64,000 nt of DNA from an uncultured beta proteobacterium (GCA_903886275.1 CAISLN010000022.1:1-64000); one strand, 5' to 3'; shown: positions 46,623 to 54,749, counted from the first letter of the stretch. Program-made: numbers and translations. The notes: generated by a model from the letters alone, not told the origin.

Positions 46623-47807
46623 TTACTTGGTCAGAATGCGCTTGGCAGCAGCATCCATGGCTTCTTTGGGGCTCTGGCGGCCTTCCATCACATTGCCCAG
46701 CGAAGACACCATGGCAGACCAGAAGCGGCCCATCTCGGGGTTGTTGGGCATGGGCTGGCCGTCCTGCGCCGAGGCCATGGTGGCGGCAATATTGGGATCG
46801 CTCTTGAGTTCGGCAAAGTAGGTCTTGTCGGCCGGGGCACCCAGCGACTCGGCCTCGTTCAAGGTCTTCAAGCCCTTGGCCGTGAGCATGTAGTTTTCGA
46901 TGAACTCCACCGCAAGATCTTTGTTCGGAGAGGCCTTGTTGACCATGGCGCCCTTCACGCCGACAAAGGGCGCAGCCGCCTTGCCAGCGACCCGTGGGAT
47001 CTTGGCCACACCAAAATCGATCTTGGCCTTGCGCAGGTTTTCCCAGGACCAGGGTCCATTGATCATCATGGCCACCTTGCCCTGCGCCATGGCGCCTTCC
47101 ATTTCGGCATAGCCACTGCCTTCGGGCATGTACTTCTCGCGCAGCAGCTTGTTGAGCAGCTCCACGCCCTTGACCGCACCGGCATTGTTGACGCCGGTGT
47201 CGCTGGCGTCGTAACTGCCGTCGGCATTTTGTTTGAAGGCATAGCCGCCATTGGCCGCGAGCAGTGGCCAGGTGAAATAGGTGTTGGTGTAGTCCCAGAG
47301 AATGGCCTTCTTGCCCTGGGCCGACAGGCTCTTGTCCAGGACCATCACCTCTTCAAAAGTCTTGGGCGGGGTCTTCACCAGGGCCTTGTTGTAGACCAGG
47401 GCCACCGCTTCCACGGTGTAGGGGTAGCCCCAGGTTTTGCCACCTACCGTGAAGGCTTTCCAGGCCAGGGGATCGATGGCGGCCTGCATTTTTTTGCTCG
47501 GGTTCAGGGGCTGAATCAGGCCACCGGCAATCCATTCGCCGATGCGGTCATGGGCCCAGATCCAGATGTCCGGCCCCTTGCCGGCAGCGGCGGCCTGCTG
47601 GAACTTGCCAGGTCCGTCTTCGGGCGCCTCTACGGTAACCGCAACGCCGGTCTTCTTGGTGAACTCTTCACCAATTTTTTGCATGCCCTTGGCCCCGTCC
47701 ACGCTGAACCAGATCAGCAGCTTGCCGGGTTCGGCGGCGTAGGCGGGCGCCAAGGCCAGTGCAGCAGCGATGGCCGAGAGTGCAAATAGTGTCTTGTGGT
47801 GTTTCAT
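46623..47807 (-). CDS. malE: maltose/maltodextrin-binding protein MalE
   Basis: Periplasmic substrate-binding protein of 394 residues. Signal peptide MKHHKTLFALSAIAAALALAPAYAAE (cleavage AYA-A) is followed by EPGKLLIWFSVDGAKGM, TVEAPEDGPGKFQQAAAAGKGPDIWIWAHDRIGEWIAGG (in part), a match to the MalE pattern of E. coli (WINGDKGY..., HDRFGGYAQSG), and MMINGPWSWENLRKAKIDFGVAKIP. AAGGAGACACTG precedes ATG 47,807. It delivers maltose and maltodextrins to MalFGK2. Confidence 0.95.
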   Translation of the reverse strand: MKHHKTLFALSAIAAALALAPAYAAEPGKLLIWFSVDGAKGMQKIGEEFTKKTGVAVTVEAPEDGPGKFQQAAAAGKGPDIWIWAHDRIGEWIAGGLIQPLNPSKKMQAAIDPLAWKAFTVGGKTWGYPYTVEAVALVYNKALVKTPPKTFEEVMVLDKSLSAQGKKAILWDYTNTYFTWPLLAANGGYAFKQNADGSYDASDTGVNNAGAVKGVELLNKLLREKYMPEGSGYAEMEGAMAQGKVAMMINGPWSWENLRKAKIDFGVAKIPRVAGKAAAPFVGVKGAMVNKASPNKDLAVEFIENYMLTAKGLKTLNEAESLGAPADKTYFAELKSDPNIAATMASAQDGQPMPNNPEMGRFWSAMVSSLGNVMEGRQSPKEAMDAAAKRILTK

Positions 47808-47844
47808 CAGTGTCTCCTTCAGTGGTGCCACGCGGGCGATTAGG

Positions 47845-47877
47845 GAATGGATAGCGAACGGATAGCAAATGGATAGG
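47845..47877. repeat. three tandem 11-bp repeats upstream of malE
   Basis: GAATGGATAGC (47,845-47,855), GAACGGATAGC (47,856-47,866) and AAATGGATAGG (47,867-47,877) stand in tandem in the 82-base gap between malK and malE. The 11-base period puts the copies on one helix face. They could bind a regulator or affect mRNA processing; no function is established. Confidence 0.7.
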
Positions 47878-47889
47878 CATAAAGGCCGT

Positions 47890-48984
47890 TCAGATACAGC
47901 GCGACAAGGCCTGCCCCTGCGCATCAAACAGGTAGCAGCGCTGGGGTGGCAAGCGCAGATAGGCGCGGTCGCCCACTTCCAGGGTGTTTTCAGGCTCGGT
48001 GCGCGCAACCGTTTGCTTGCCGCCCTGCACCAGCAGGTGCAAATAGGTCACGTCGCCCAGGTGCTCGGCGGCGATCACCTCGCCCTGGGTCGCGTTCTCC
48101 AAGGGCTGCGCGCTGGCACCCAGATGCTCGGGTCTGACGCCCAGGGTCACGACACTGCCGGGGCTCAGCCGGCGGGCATCCACAGCGGCCGTGATGCGCT
48201 CCTTGCCAACGAGCTCCAGCGTGGCGCTGTGCTCCTGCGCCTCGATCAAGGTCGCCTGGAAAAAATTCATGGTGGGCGAACCAATAAAGCCCGCCACAAA
48301 CAGATTGACCGGCTCGCGGTACAACTGCATGGGCGTGCCCACCTGCTCTATGCGTCCGGCATTGAACACCACGATGCGGCTGGCCAGCGTCATGGCTTCG
48401 ACTTGGTCATGGGTGACGTAGACCATGGTGGTTTTGAGCTCGCGGTGCAGGCGCGCCAGCTCCACGCGCATCTGCACCCGCAGCGAGGCATCCAGATTGG
48501 ACAGCGGCTCATCGAACAAAAACACACCGGGCTTGCGCACAATGGCGCGGCCAATGGCCACCCGCTGGCGCTGGCCACCCGACAGCGCCTTGGGTTTGCG
48601 CTCCAGCAAAGGTTCGATTTGCAGGATGTCGGCCGCATGGTTCACGGCGCTGTCGATTTCCTGCTGGCTAAAACCAGCCAGTTTCAGGCCAAAGGCCATG
48701 TTTTTGGCCACCGTCATGTGCGGATACAGGGCGTAGCTCTGGAATACCATGGCAATGCTGCGCTTGGCAGGCGGAATCTCGTTAACCAGCGCATCGCCGA
48801 TGAACAGCTCGCCCGCCGTGATGTCTTCCAGGCCAGCAATGCAGCGCAGCATGGTGGACTTGCCACAGCCCGAGGGGCCGACAAAGACGATGAATTCACC
48901 GTCCTTGATTTCAAGGTCGATGCCATGCAGCACCGCCACATCACCAAAGGACTTGCGCAGTCCACGCATCAAAAGTTGAGCCAT
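47890..48984 (-). CDS. malK: maltose ABC transporter ATP-binding protein MalK (MsmK/UgpC-like)
   Basis: ATPase of 364 residues powering MalFGK2. N-terminal nucleotide-binding domain with Walker A GPSGCGKST, Q-loop MVFQSYALYPHMTV, signature LSGGQRQRVA, Walker B VFLFDEPLSNLD and H-loop YVTHDQVEAMT. A C-terminal TOBE/OB regulatory domain (VTLGVRPEHLGASAQP, VAEHLGDVTYLHL-like) follows, as in MalK and UgpC. The gene starts 3 bases after the GH13 glucosidase stop. The operon context fixes the substrate as maltodextrin. Confidence 0.94.
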   Translation of the reverse strand: MAQLLMRGLRKSFGDVAVLHGIDLEIKDGEFIVFVGPSGCGKSTMLRCIAGLEDITAGELFIGDALVNEIPPAKRSIAMVFQSYALYPHMTVAKNMAFGLKLAGFSQQEIDSAVNHAADILQIEPLLERKPKALSGGQRQRVAIGRAIVRKPGVFLFDEPLSNLDASLRVQMRVELARLHRELKTTMVYVTHDQVEAMTLASRIVVFNAGRIEQVGTPMQLYREPVNLFVAGFIGSPTMNFFQATLIEAQEHSATLELVGKERITAAVDARRLSPGSVVTLGVRPEHLGASAQPLENATQGEVIAAEHLGDVTYLHLLVQGGKQTVARTEPENTLEVGDRAYLRLPPQRCYLFDAQGQALSRCI

Positions 48985-48987
48985 ACA

Positions 48988-50664
48988 TCAGACGGAAACC
49001 GTCCCCCAGTAAATGCCATAGGCAGGTAATACAAACGTGTTTTTCAGTCTTGCGCCCATCTGCTGGGCCGGCAATTGGGGCAAGGCATGGACGCAGCTGG
49101 CGGGCGCGTCGTCCAGGTTCACACGCAGTTCGCGGCGCGCCAGGTTGAAGACACACAACCAAGCGGCTGCCTTGTCGCCCGCACGCGGGCTGCGCACAAA
49201 GGCCAGCACATCGGCATTGCCCTCCAAAAAGCGGATATCGCCACACACCAGGCTGGGTTCTTTTTTGCGCCATTGCAAAAAGGCCCGCATAAAGTGCAGC
49301 GCCGCCTGCGGGTTGCTCTGGACATTGGAGACGGCGTGGCGCACATGCTGCGCGGGGATAGGCAACCAGGGCGTGACATGCTTGCCACCGCTAAAGCCAG
49401 CAGCGGCTTCGTCATAGTCCCAGGGCATGGGTGTGCGGCAACCATCGCGCCCCTTGTCTTCGGGCCAAAAGGCAATGCCGCGCGGGTCTTGCAGGTGCTC
49501 GAACGGAATATCGGCGTCTTGCAAACCCAGCTCGTCGCCCTGGTACCAGCAGACACTGCCGCGCAGACTGCACAGCAGGGCCAGATGCAGACGCACAAAA
49601 TCGTCGGGTGCGTGCTGGCCTTCCCAGCGGGTCAGCACGCGCTGCGCGTCGTGGTTGCCTATGGTCCAGCAGGGCCAGCTGTCGGAGCCGGCTTGGGCGC
49701 TAGCGGCTTCAAATTCACTGGCATGGCGCTTGATGTAGCTGGCTGATTTTTGCTCGTTCAAAAAGGCGAAGCTATAGGTCATGTTCAGGCGCTTGTTGCC
49801 CGCTGTGTACTCAATCATCAGCGGCAGCGCTTCCGTGTCGCCCACCTCGCCCACGCTGGCGGCGCCATAGCGGTCCATCAGCAGGCGCACCTTCTCGAAG
49901 AAGCGTACGTTTTCCGGGCGGTTTTTGTCATACAGATGGTCCTGCATGTCATAGGGGTTGCCCTGCAGGCCGGGCTCGGCCGCATGGTGGGACGGGTTGT
50001 TGCGCAACAGCGGGTCGTGGTGCAGGTAGTTGGCGGTGTCAAAGCGAAAACCGTCCACTCCGCGCTGCAACCAGAACTCCACATCCGACAGCAACTGCGC
50101 CTGCACGCCCGGGCAGTGAAAGTTCAGGTCCGGTTGTGCGGCCAAAAAATTGTGCAGGTAATACTGCCGGCGCCTGGCATCCCACATCCAGGCCGAGCCG
50201 CCAAATACGCTTTGCCAGTTATTGGGCGGGGTGCCGTCTGGCGACGCATCGGCCCAGACATACCAATCGGCCTTGGCGTTGCTGCGCCCGCTGCGGCTCT
50301 CCTTGAACCAGTGGTGCTGGTCGGAGGTGTGTGACAGCACCTGATCGATCATGACCTTGAGGCCCAGCGCATGGGCGCTTGCAATGCACTGCTCAAAATC
50401 GGCGAGCGTGCCAAACAGCGGGTCAATCTCGCGGTAGTCCTCCACGTCGTAACCAAAGTCCTTCATGGGTGACTTGAAAATGGGGGAAATCCAGATGGCA
50501 TCCACGCCCAGGTTTGCGATGTAGGGAAGGCGCTCGGTGATGCCTCGGATATCACCCACGCCATCGCCATTCGCGTCTGAAAAGCTACGCGGGTAGATCT
50601 GATAAATCACCGCACCGCGCCACCACTCTGGCGTCGCATGCGGCTTGCTTGCAATCGAATTCAT
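48988..50664 (-). CDS. cytoplasmic GH13 alpha-glucosidase (oligo-1,6/maltodextrin glucosidase type)
   Basis: Family 13 enzyme of 558 residues without signal peptide. Key residues: nucleophile Asp in GFRFDTANYL, acid/base Glu in ASVGEVGD and stabiliser Asp in TIGNHDAQRV. N-terminal WWRGAVIYQIYPRSFSDANGDGVGDIRGI and WYQGDELGLQDADI are the signature of oligo-alpha-glucosidases and trehalose-type relatives (GH13 subfamily 23-like). It would split imported maltodextrins to glucose in the cytoplasm. ATG 50,664 is chosen; it lies just 19 bases past the lamB terminator, so expression depends on read-through or a promoter inside lamB. Confidence 0.92.
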   Translation of the reverse strand: MNSIASKPHATPEWWRGAVIYQIYPRSFSDANGDGVGDIRGITERLPYIANLGVDAIWISPIFKSPMKDFGYDVEDYREIDPLFGTLADFEQCIASAHALGLKVMIDQVLSHTSDQHHWFKESRSGRSNAKADWYVWADASPDGTPPNNWQSVFGGSAWMWDARRRQYYLHNFLAAQPDLNFHCPGVQAQLLSDVEFWLQRGVDGFRFDTANYLHHDPLLRNNPSHHAAEPGLQGNPYDMQDHLYDKNRPENVRFFEKVRLLMDRYGAASVGEVGDTEALPLMIEYTAGNKRLNMTYSFAFLNEQKSASYIKRHASEFEAASAQAGSDSWPCWTIGNHDAQRVLTRWEGQHAPDDFVRLHLALLCSLRGSVCWYQGDELGLQDADIPFEHLQDPRGIAFWPEDKGRDGCRTPMPWDYDEAAAGFSGGKHVTPWLPIPAQHVRHAVSNVQSNPQAALHFMRAFLQWRKKEPSLVCGDIRFLEGNADVLAFVRSPRAGDKAAAWLCVFNLARRELRVNLDDAPASCVHALPQLPAQQMGARLKNTFVLPAYGIYWGTVSV

Positions 50665-50682
50665 GAGGAATCTGTGTTGTGG

Positions 50683-50726
50683 AAAAAACCGGGCAAGGCT
50701 TTGCACTCAAGGCGGACCTTGCCCGG
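50683..50726 (-). terminator. terminator/attenuator between lamB and the glucosidase
   Basis: CCGGGCAAGG and CCTTGCCCGG (50,689-50,698 and 50,717-50,726) form a perfect 10-bp stem; the minus strand then reads TTTTTT. It sits 37 bases past lamB and would reduce transcription of the downstream mal genes relative to the porin. Confidence 0.82.
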
Positions 50727-50763
50727 ATAAATAACCTTGGATCTAACGAACGGGCGCAGTGAC

Positions 50764-52041
50764 TTACCACCAGGCCTCGGCTTGGACACCAAAGGTAGTG
50801 CCGTTGGTAGCACCTGCACCGAAGGCACCATTGGCCAGCGCTCCCGCATCGCTGTTCCACTGCGCATGGGTCACAAAGGCACGCAGCACTGGGCGGGCCC
50901 AAAAACCACCGCTCAGAGTGAGTTGCGGGGCAATCGTGAGCTTGTCCAAGGCAGGCCTCTTGCCCGCAGCATCGGTTCCTTCGGCATGGCTCAACTCGAC
51001 TGCGATACTTTTGTTGGCGCTAAAGTTGTATTGCGGACGGATGCCGACATGGAAGAAATTGACGTTGGAGCCGTTTTGGTCGAGGCGCCCGGCGCTGGCA
51101 GACAACATTCCGCTCCAGTTCGTTCCCTTCAGGTCAAAGTAAAAACTTTCATGAATCCGGGCCGAACTGCCCTTGGCATTGCTGTCGCTCCCACTACCGT
51201 TGCCAACGTTGTTGGGGGACCAATCCAGCGCATTGCCGCCCAAACCATCGCCCACAACCACGGCCAATTTGTTGTAGCCCCCCAAGAAGCCCGATTGGGT
51301 GTGTTCCACGAACAGCACATTTCCGTTGCCTGTGCTTCCACCGAAGGCGGTGGATCCGTTGAGTGCTACCCATTCGGCCTCTAGCTTGCCGCCCTGGTTC
51401 ACATCGATGTCATAGGCGCGTAGCGAGTAACGCTTAACCCCCAAAGGATTGTTGGTCGCTGAGCTGCTTGCACTTTGGTTATTGCCCCCGGTCTGCAGGT
51501 AAGCGAACGCCGTCTTCATGGGGCCGAGCTTGACCCCCTCAATGCCAGCGCCATTGCCGCTGTTATCCCAGTAGTAGTAGTCGTTGATATGGATGTCGTG
51601 GCGGTTGTAGTAGCGCTTGCCGATCCACAGTTTGGCGTCTTCAAACGCGCCCCTGTCGAAGAAGCCGCCGGCCTCGATGTAGTTTTGGCGGCTGGCCAGT
51701 TCGGTGTCGCCATTGGCATTGACCGCCTCATAGTCACCTGCGCCTTTGGGTTTGTAGGCGAACATCAGGTGGTACTTGGCCCATACGCCATTGGCATCAC
51801 CAAAAGGCAGGGCCATTTCTGCTTCCGCATAGTTGTCACATTCGTTGCCCAAACGAAACTTGCTGCGGCTTGGCCAACCGGGGTCAAAACACTGCAAGTT
51901 GCCACCGGCACTGGTACCTCCCACCTGGGTACGCATATAGCCGTGCCATTCGGCACCCTCTGCTTGGGCTGCTGCTGCGCCCAACAAACTCGCTGCCGCC
52001 ACCGCGATCGGCAACAGGCTTGCTTTGAAGGATTTCGTCAT
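50764..52041 (-). CDS. lamB: maltoporin LamB
   Basis: Outer-membrane maltodextrin-specific porin of 425 residues. Signal peptide MTKSFKASLLPIAVAAASLLGAAAAQA precedes the mature EGAEWHGYMRTQVGGTSAGGNLQCFD, where E. coli LamB has a similar GYARSGIG...QCF start. RLGNECDNYAEAEMAL, WIGKRYYNRHDIHINDYYYWDNSG and the final aromatic W of VQAEAWW fit LamB beta-barrels and their C-terminal assembly signal. ATG 52,041 follows GGAG ten bases upstream; ATG 52,065 is an alternative. It heads the mal cluster, with a palindromic operator about 100 bases upstream. Confidence 0.94.
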   Translation of the reverse strand: MTKSFKASLLPIAVAAASLLGAAAAQAEGAEWHGYMRTQVGGTSAGGNLQCFDPGWPSRSKFRLGNECDNYAEAEMALPFGDANGVWAKYHLMFAYKPKGAGDYEAVNANGDTELASRQNYIEAGGFFDRGAFEDAKLWIGKRYYNRHDIHINDYYYWDNSGNGAGIEGVKLGPMKTAFAYLQTGGNNQSASSSATNNPLGVKRYSLRAYDIDVNQGGKLEAEWVALNGSTAFGGSTGNGNVLFVEHTQSGFLGGYNKLAVVVGDGLGGNALDWSPNNVGNGSGSDSNAKGSSARIHESFYFDLKGTNWSGMLSASAGRLDQNGSNVNFFHVGIRPQYNFSANKSIAVELSHAEGTDAAGKRPALDKLTIAPQLTLSGGFWARPVLRAFVTHAQWNSDAGALANGAFGAGATNGTTFGVQAEAWW

Positions 52042-52516
52042 CTTCGTAGTCTCCAAAAAGTTCATGCCATACGTTCCGCGCGCCATCCCTGGCTGTGAAA
52101 GCGGAGCCCTTGAACACCGTCAAAAGTTCGGTGCTGGTGATTTTGAATCGATTCAAAATTCACAAGTTGGTACTTTAGATCGATTCAATTTTTATTAAAT
52201 GGTAGTTACCCTAGGTTTGGAAAATATGCGACACAGAACTCTTGTGGCTTGCAGTGTTCAAAAATCGGTGTAAACGCCACCCACAAAGCGATCTAAAAGT
52301 TCCCCACAGACGCCAAAGCGCAGCCTGCCCTACTTGTCATCCGTCGTGTTTTTGAACCCCGTTGCGACATGGCATGGGGCAGTCTCCTGGTGGCGCTAAC
52401 ATGCTCTGGTCTTTCGGCCTTGCGCAGCACCGGATAGCTGCCTGGTTTGTGAAGAGCCGACCGTTTCGGTGCCTCGCGCTAGCAGGCTGCAACCACCCAA
52501 TTGAAAGGACACGCAA
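52042..52516. other. regulatory gap between lamB and the histidine phosphatase gene
   Basis: This 475-base region separates divergent genes. The lamB side (52,042-52,210) is A/T-rich and holds the perfect palindrome at 52,140-52,159 and a half-site-like ATCGATTCAA at 52,180-52,189. The other side, up to AAAGGA before ATG 52,517, shows no clear structure or gene. Confidence 0.6.
52140..52159. promoter_or_regulatory. 20-bp perfect palindrome, candidate LacI operator of the mal cluster
   Basis: ATTTTGAATCGATTCAAAAT is a perfect 20-base palindrome centred on CG, the classic form of a LacI-family operator, 98 bases upstream of the lamB start. A related sequence with ATCGATTCAA lies 30 bases away at about 52,180, three helical turns off, allowing cooperative binding. 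The likely ligand is the LacI protein encoded at 38,551-39,582. Confidence 0.75.
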
Positions 52517-53083
52517 ATGAAAATTCTGGCTGGACAACTGCTGCTCGCGACCCTCATCGCATCGATGTGTATGGAGTCCGCTTTCGCTGAAGCAGAAACC
52601 GACGCAGGCTTGAAAGTGCTCATCATTCGCCATGGCGAGAAGCCTAAAAATGGCGAGAACCTGACTTGCCAAGGCGAAAATCGCGCACGCCAGATTCCCG
52701 CTGTACTCGAAAAAAAGTTCGGAAAAATGGACTACCTCTATGTTCCAACCGTTGTCGGTCGTGGCAACAAAACGCTGCATTCGCGCATGTTCCAAACCGC
52801 GACGCCGACGGCCATCCGCAACGGCTTAGAAATCAACAGCCAATTTTCGGCCGCAGACGCTGGACCAGTGGCGCAGAGCGTGCTGAAAAAAAAGGGCACG
52901 GTGCTGCTGGTTTGGAACCACAAGGCCATAGCGAAGTTGGCCCAAAGCCTTGGCGTCACGACTGCGGCCTGGCAGGACGCTGATTACGACCGCATTCTGG
53001 TGATCCGCTATCCAAAGGGCCAGGCCATGCTGGAGGTCGATGCGCAGGGCCTTTCGCCAGCGCTGGAATGCGTGGACCGCTAA
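52517..53083 (+). CDS. exported histidine phosphatase superfamily protein
   Basis: Protein of 188 residues with a signal peptide (MKILAGQLLLATLIASMCMESAFA) and a compact phosphoglycerate-mutase-like fold. The catalytic motif is VLIIRHGEKP (RHG with the phospho-accepting histidine), and the second histidine is in LVWNHKAIAKLA. The second-motif arginine may lie in SRMFQTATPTA. Members of this exported subgroup are small phosphatases of unknown substrate. AAAGGA precedes the ATG. It converges with the photolyase-like gene and is not obviously tied to maltose use. Confidence 0.8.
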   Translation: MKILAGQLLLATLIASMCMESAFAEAETDAGLKVLIIRHGEKPKNGENLTCQGENRARQIPAVLEKKFGKMDYLYVPTVVGRGNKTLHSRMFQTATPTAIRNGLEINSQFSAADAGPVAQSVLKKKGTVLLVWNHKAIAKLAQSLGVTTAAWQDADYDRILVIRYPKGQAMLEVDAQGLSPALECVDR

Positions 53084-53105
53084 ACAGACATTTTTTCGAG
53101 ATCTA

Positions 53106-54299
53106 TCACGGCACTATTTTTGTGTAACGCCACCACTTCGCAAAGCTCTCGCAATAGGGCTCCACCGGTTCAAAGAGACGGGGCCGCGATTGGGCCGTAA
53201 CGGCTGGTGGCGCCTGCCCCGCTTGAAGCAGCGCCTTCAAGCTTGCCAAGGCATTGTCGGCATGTGCCTCTGGCTGCCAACCTACCGAGCGCGCGCCCTG
53301 CAAGCACTGCGCAATGTCCTGGACGCTGCCCCACCACAATTGCGGTGTGCGCGACAGCAAGCCATCGGTGACAAAGCCCCACCGGTTTGCGCTCCAAGGG
53401 GTCTGCAGATGGCAGTCGGAAAACCCCACGCCAATCAACACCACATCGGGGCCCAATCCCTGTGGCATGGCACCCAAAGACCAGGGGTGAAGCAAGTAAA
53501 CAGCACGGTCAGTCACGAGGGAAGCGTCAGGCACCGACCAGAGGGCACCCGGGGGTGTTTCTGTCAGAGCGGGCTGCGCCACGCCTGCGTGGGCGCGCCA
53601 GCTGCCGATGCGGTGCTGCACCGCTGTGTCGCTACGGGCGAGCAGGTCCAAGGCTTCGTAGCTGGTGTCTATCACGGTGCCGGGGCTGTGCCATTGCGCA
53701 GGGGCGTACTTGGCGACGTTGTCGGCGTTGAACAGATAGGGTTTGCTGCTACCCGTGCCAGCCACCCACTGCCAACTCAGGTGGTTGCTCGCCACATCGC
53801 CATCCAGCAAATGCGCAAGCATCCACTGCGCAGCCTGGTGCCAGTGCACCTTGCGCAGGTGCACCAAATAACTGGCGAGCCACATGCGGGCGTGGTTATG
53901 CAAGTAGCCTGTCGCATAGAGTTCGCGTACGGCTTGGTCAATGGCCGCAATCCCGGTGCGCGCCTCCAGAACATCTTGGGGCATGTCGGTTCGATAGGCC
54001 ACGTCGGGCAGCAGCCCAGGGTGCAGGGATTGGTGTATGCCTTGTCCAAGGTGGGCCCACACATGCCGGTAATAGGCACGCCAACCCAACTCAAAAACAA
54101 ATTTGTGTTTCGCGTCCAATGGGTGCAACGCATGCACGGCGCAGTAAACGTCCCGCAGGCTTAAGTATCCGTGGGTGATATAGGGCGACAGATAAGTGAC
54201 CGCGCCGTCGAGCGCGTTGCGGGTTCGCGCGTAGGCATCGGGTTGCACTTGGGCCAGCAGGGCACGCGCGGCTTGCAAGCTGGGTTCAAATGTGGGCAT
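53106..54299 (-). CDS. photolyase/cryptochrome-like FAD protein with permuted domain order
   Basis: Protein of 397 residues. Unlike ordinary photolyases it begins with the FAD-binding helical domain: VTYLSPYITHGYLSLRDVY, KFVFELGWRAYYRHVW, then NHARMWLASYLVHLRKVHWHQAAQWML (in part) and HLLDGDVASNHLSWQWVAGTGSSKPYLFNADN (in part), all hallmarks of the DNA-photolyase FAD domain. No antenna domain precedes it. Residues about 285-397 (DRAVYLLHPWSL, VVLIGVGFSDCHLQTPWSANRW, FVTDGLLSRTPQLWWG, SFAKWWRY) look like an alpha/beta photolyase-type domain placed after the FAD domain. ATG 54,299 is chosen as start. Repair or signalling function cannot be told. Confidence 0.82.
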   Translation of the reverse strand: MPTFEPSLQAARALLAQVQPDAYARTRNALDGAVTYLSPYITHGYLSLRDVYCAVHALHPLDAKHKFVFELGWRAYYRHVWAHLGQGIHQSLHPGLLPDVAYRTDMPQDVLEARTGIAAIDQAVRELYATGYLHNHARMWLASYLVHLRKVHWHQAAQWMLAHLLDGDVASNHLSWQWVAGTGSSKPYLFNADNVAKYAPAQWHSPGTVIDTSYEALDLLARSDTAVQHRIGSWRAHAGVAQPALTETPPGALWSVPDASLVTDRAVYLLHPWSLGAMPQGLGPDVVLIGVGFSDCHLQTPWSANRWGFVTDGLLSRTPQLWWGSVQDIAQCLQGARSVGWQPEAHADNALASLKALLQAGQAPPAVTAQSRPRLFEPVEPYCESFAKWWRYTKIVP

Positions 54300-54432
54300 G
54301 GTGGTTTGCAAGGAATTGGGCTGAGACAAGGGGCGCCGGGCATTTGCGCAGCGGGTGGCACGCCATCGCAACTATTTTCAAGGTCGAGCGCAGGGATGAC
54401 GGGGTACAGGCCTTTGGCGAACACCATAAAAG

Positions 54433-54468
54433 AAAAAGCCCTTGTAAATCGGTGATCTACAAGGGCTT
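54433..54468 (-). terminator. terminator of the disrupted tRNA-Ser locus
   Basis: AAGCCCTTGTA (54,436-54,446) pairs perfectly with TACAAGGGCTT (54,458-54,468); the minus strand continues TTTTTCTTTTA. It lies 8 bases past the tRNA 3'-end remnant, where a tRNA terminator is expected. Confidence 0.85.
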
Positions 54469-54476
54469 ATCTATTT

Positions 54477-54494
54477 TGGCGGAAACGGAGGGAT
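54477..54494 (-). other. attachment-site remnant: 3' end of a tRNA-Ser gene
   Basis: On the minus strand the sequence reads ATCCCTCCGTTTCCGCCA: T-arm end, acceptor 3' strand, G discriminator (typical of tRNA-Ser) and CCA. The next base rightward departs from tRNA sequence and no 5' half is present nearby. This is the signature of an element integrated into a tRNA 3' end; the repaired full tRNA should stand at the far end of the element, outside the window. Confidence 0.75.
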
Positions 54495-54539
54495 ACAAAT
54501 CTTTACCATTCATGCGGGTTCCAAGAGAATTTACTTTCA

Positions 54540-54561
54540 GGATTCAACATGGATTCAACAA
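54540..54561. repeat. two tandem copies of GGATTCAACAN
   Basis: GGATTCAACAT (54,540-54,550) and GGATTCAACAA (54,551-54,561) are direct repeats with an 11-base period. The same unit recurs three times at 54,717. Together with the AATC(C)TTTAC copies at 54,498, 54,576 and 54,606 they resemble integrase arm-type sites. Confidence 0.7.
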
Positions 54562-54663
54562 AAGAGACGTTTACAAATCCTTTACTCCCATTTACATTGA
54601 AAAAGAATCCTTTACAGGGATTCGAACACGATTTAGGCATATTTTAGGCACACTACCTTCGTT

Positions 54664-54691
54664 TGTTCGACTTTCTGAAAAAAATCGAACA
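54664..54691. repeat. inverted repeat TGTTCG-N16-CGAACA, copy 1
   Basis: TGTTCG (54,664-54,669) and CGAACA (54,686-54,691) are separated by 16 A/T-rich bases. Two more copies with exactly the same spacing lie at 54,803 and 55,274. Candidate binding site of an element-encoded regulator. Confidence 0.7.
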
Positions 54692-54716
54692 CCGTACAAC
54701 AAAAACCTCGCGACAC

Positions 54717-54749
54717 GGATTCAACACGGATTCAACACGGATTCAACAA
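54717..54749. repeat. three tandem copies of GGATTCAACAN
   Basis: GGATTCAACAC, GGATTCAACAC and GGATTCAACAA follow each other without spacers at 54,717, 54,728 and 54,739. The 11-base phase matches one helical turn, as expected for arrayed protein-binding sites near an attachment site. Confidence 0.75.

Noticed and set aside
54477-54620. Intact tRNA-Ser at the element junction
   Set aside because: Only the last 18 bases are tRNA-like; no D arm, anticodon arm or 5' acceptor follows. The GGGATTCGAAC at about 54,617 is a short T-arm-like match without the rest.
54540-54749. Tandem GGATTCAAC repeats as a CRISPR array
   Set aside because: Units are 11 bases with no unique spacers of regular length and no cas genes nearby; they fit arrayed protein-binding sites instead.
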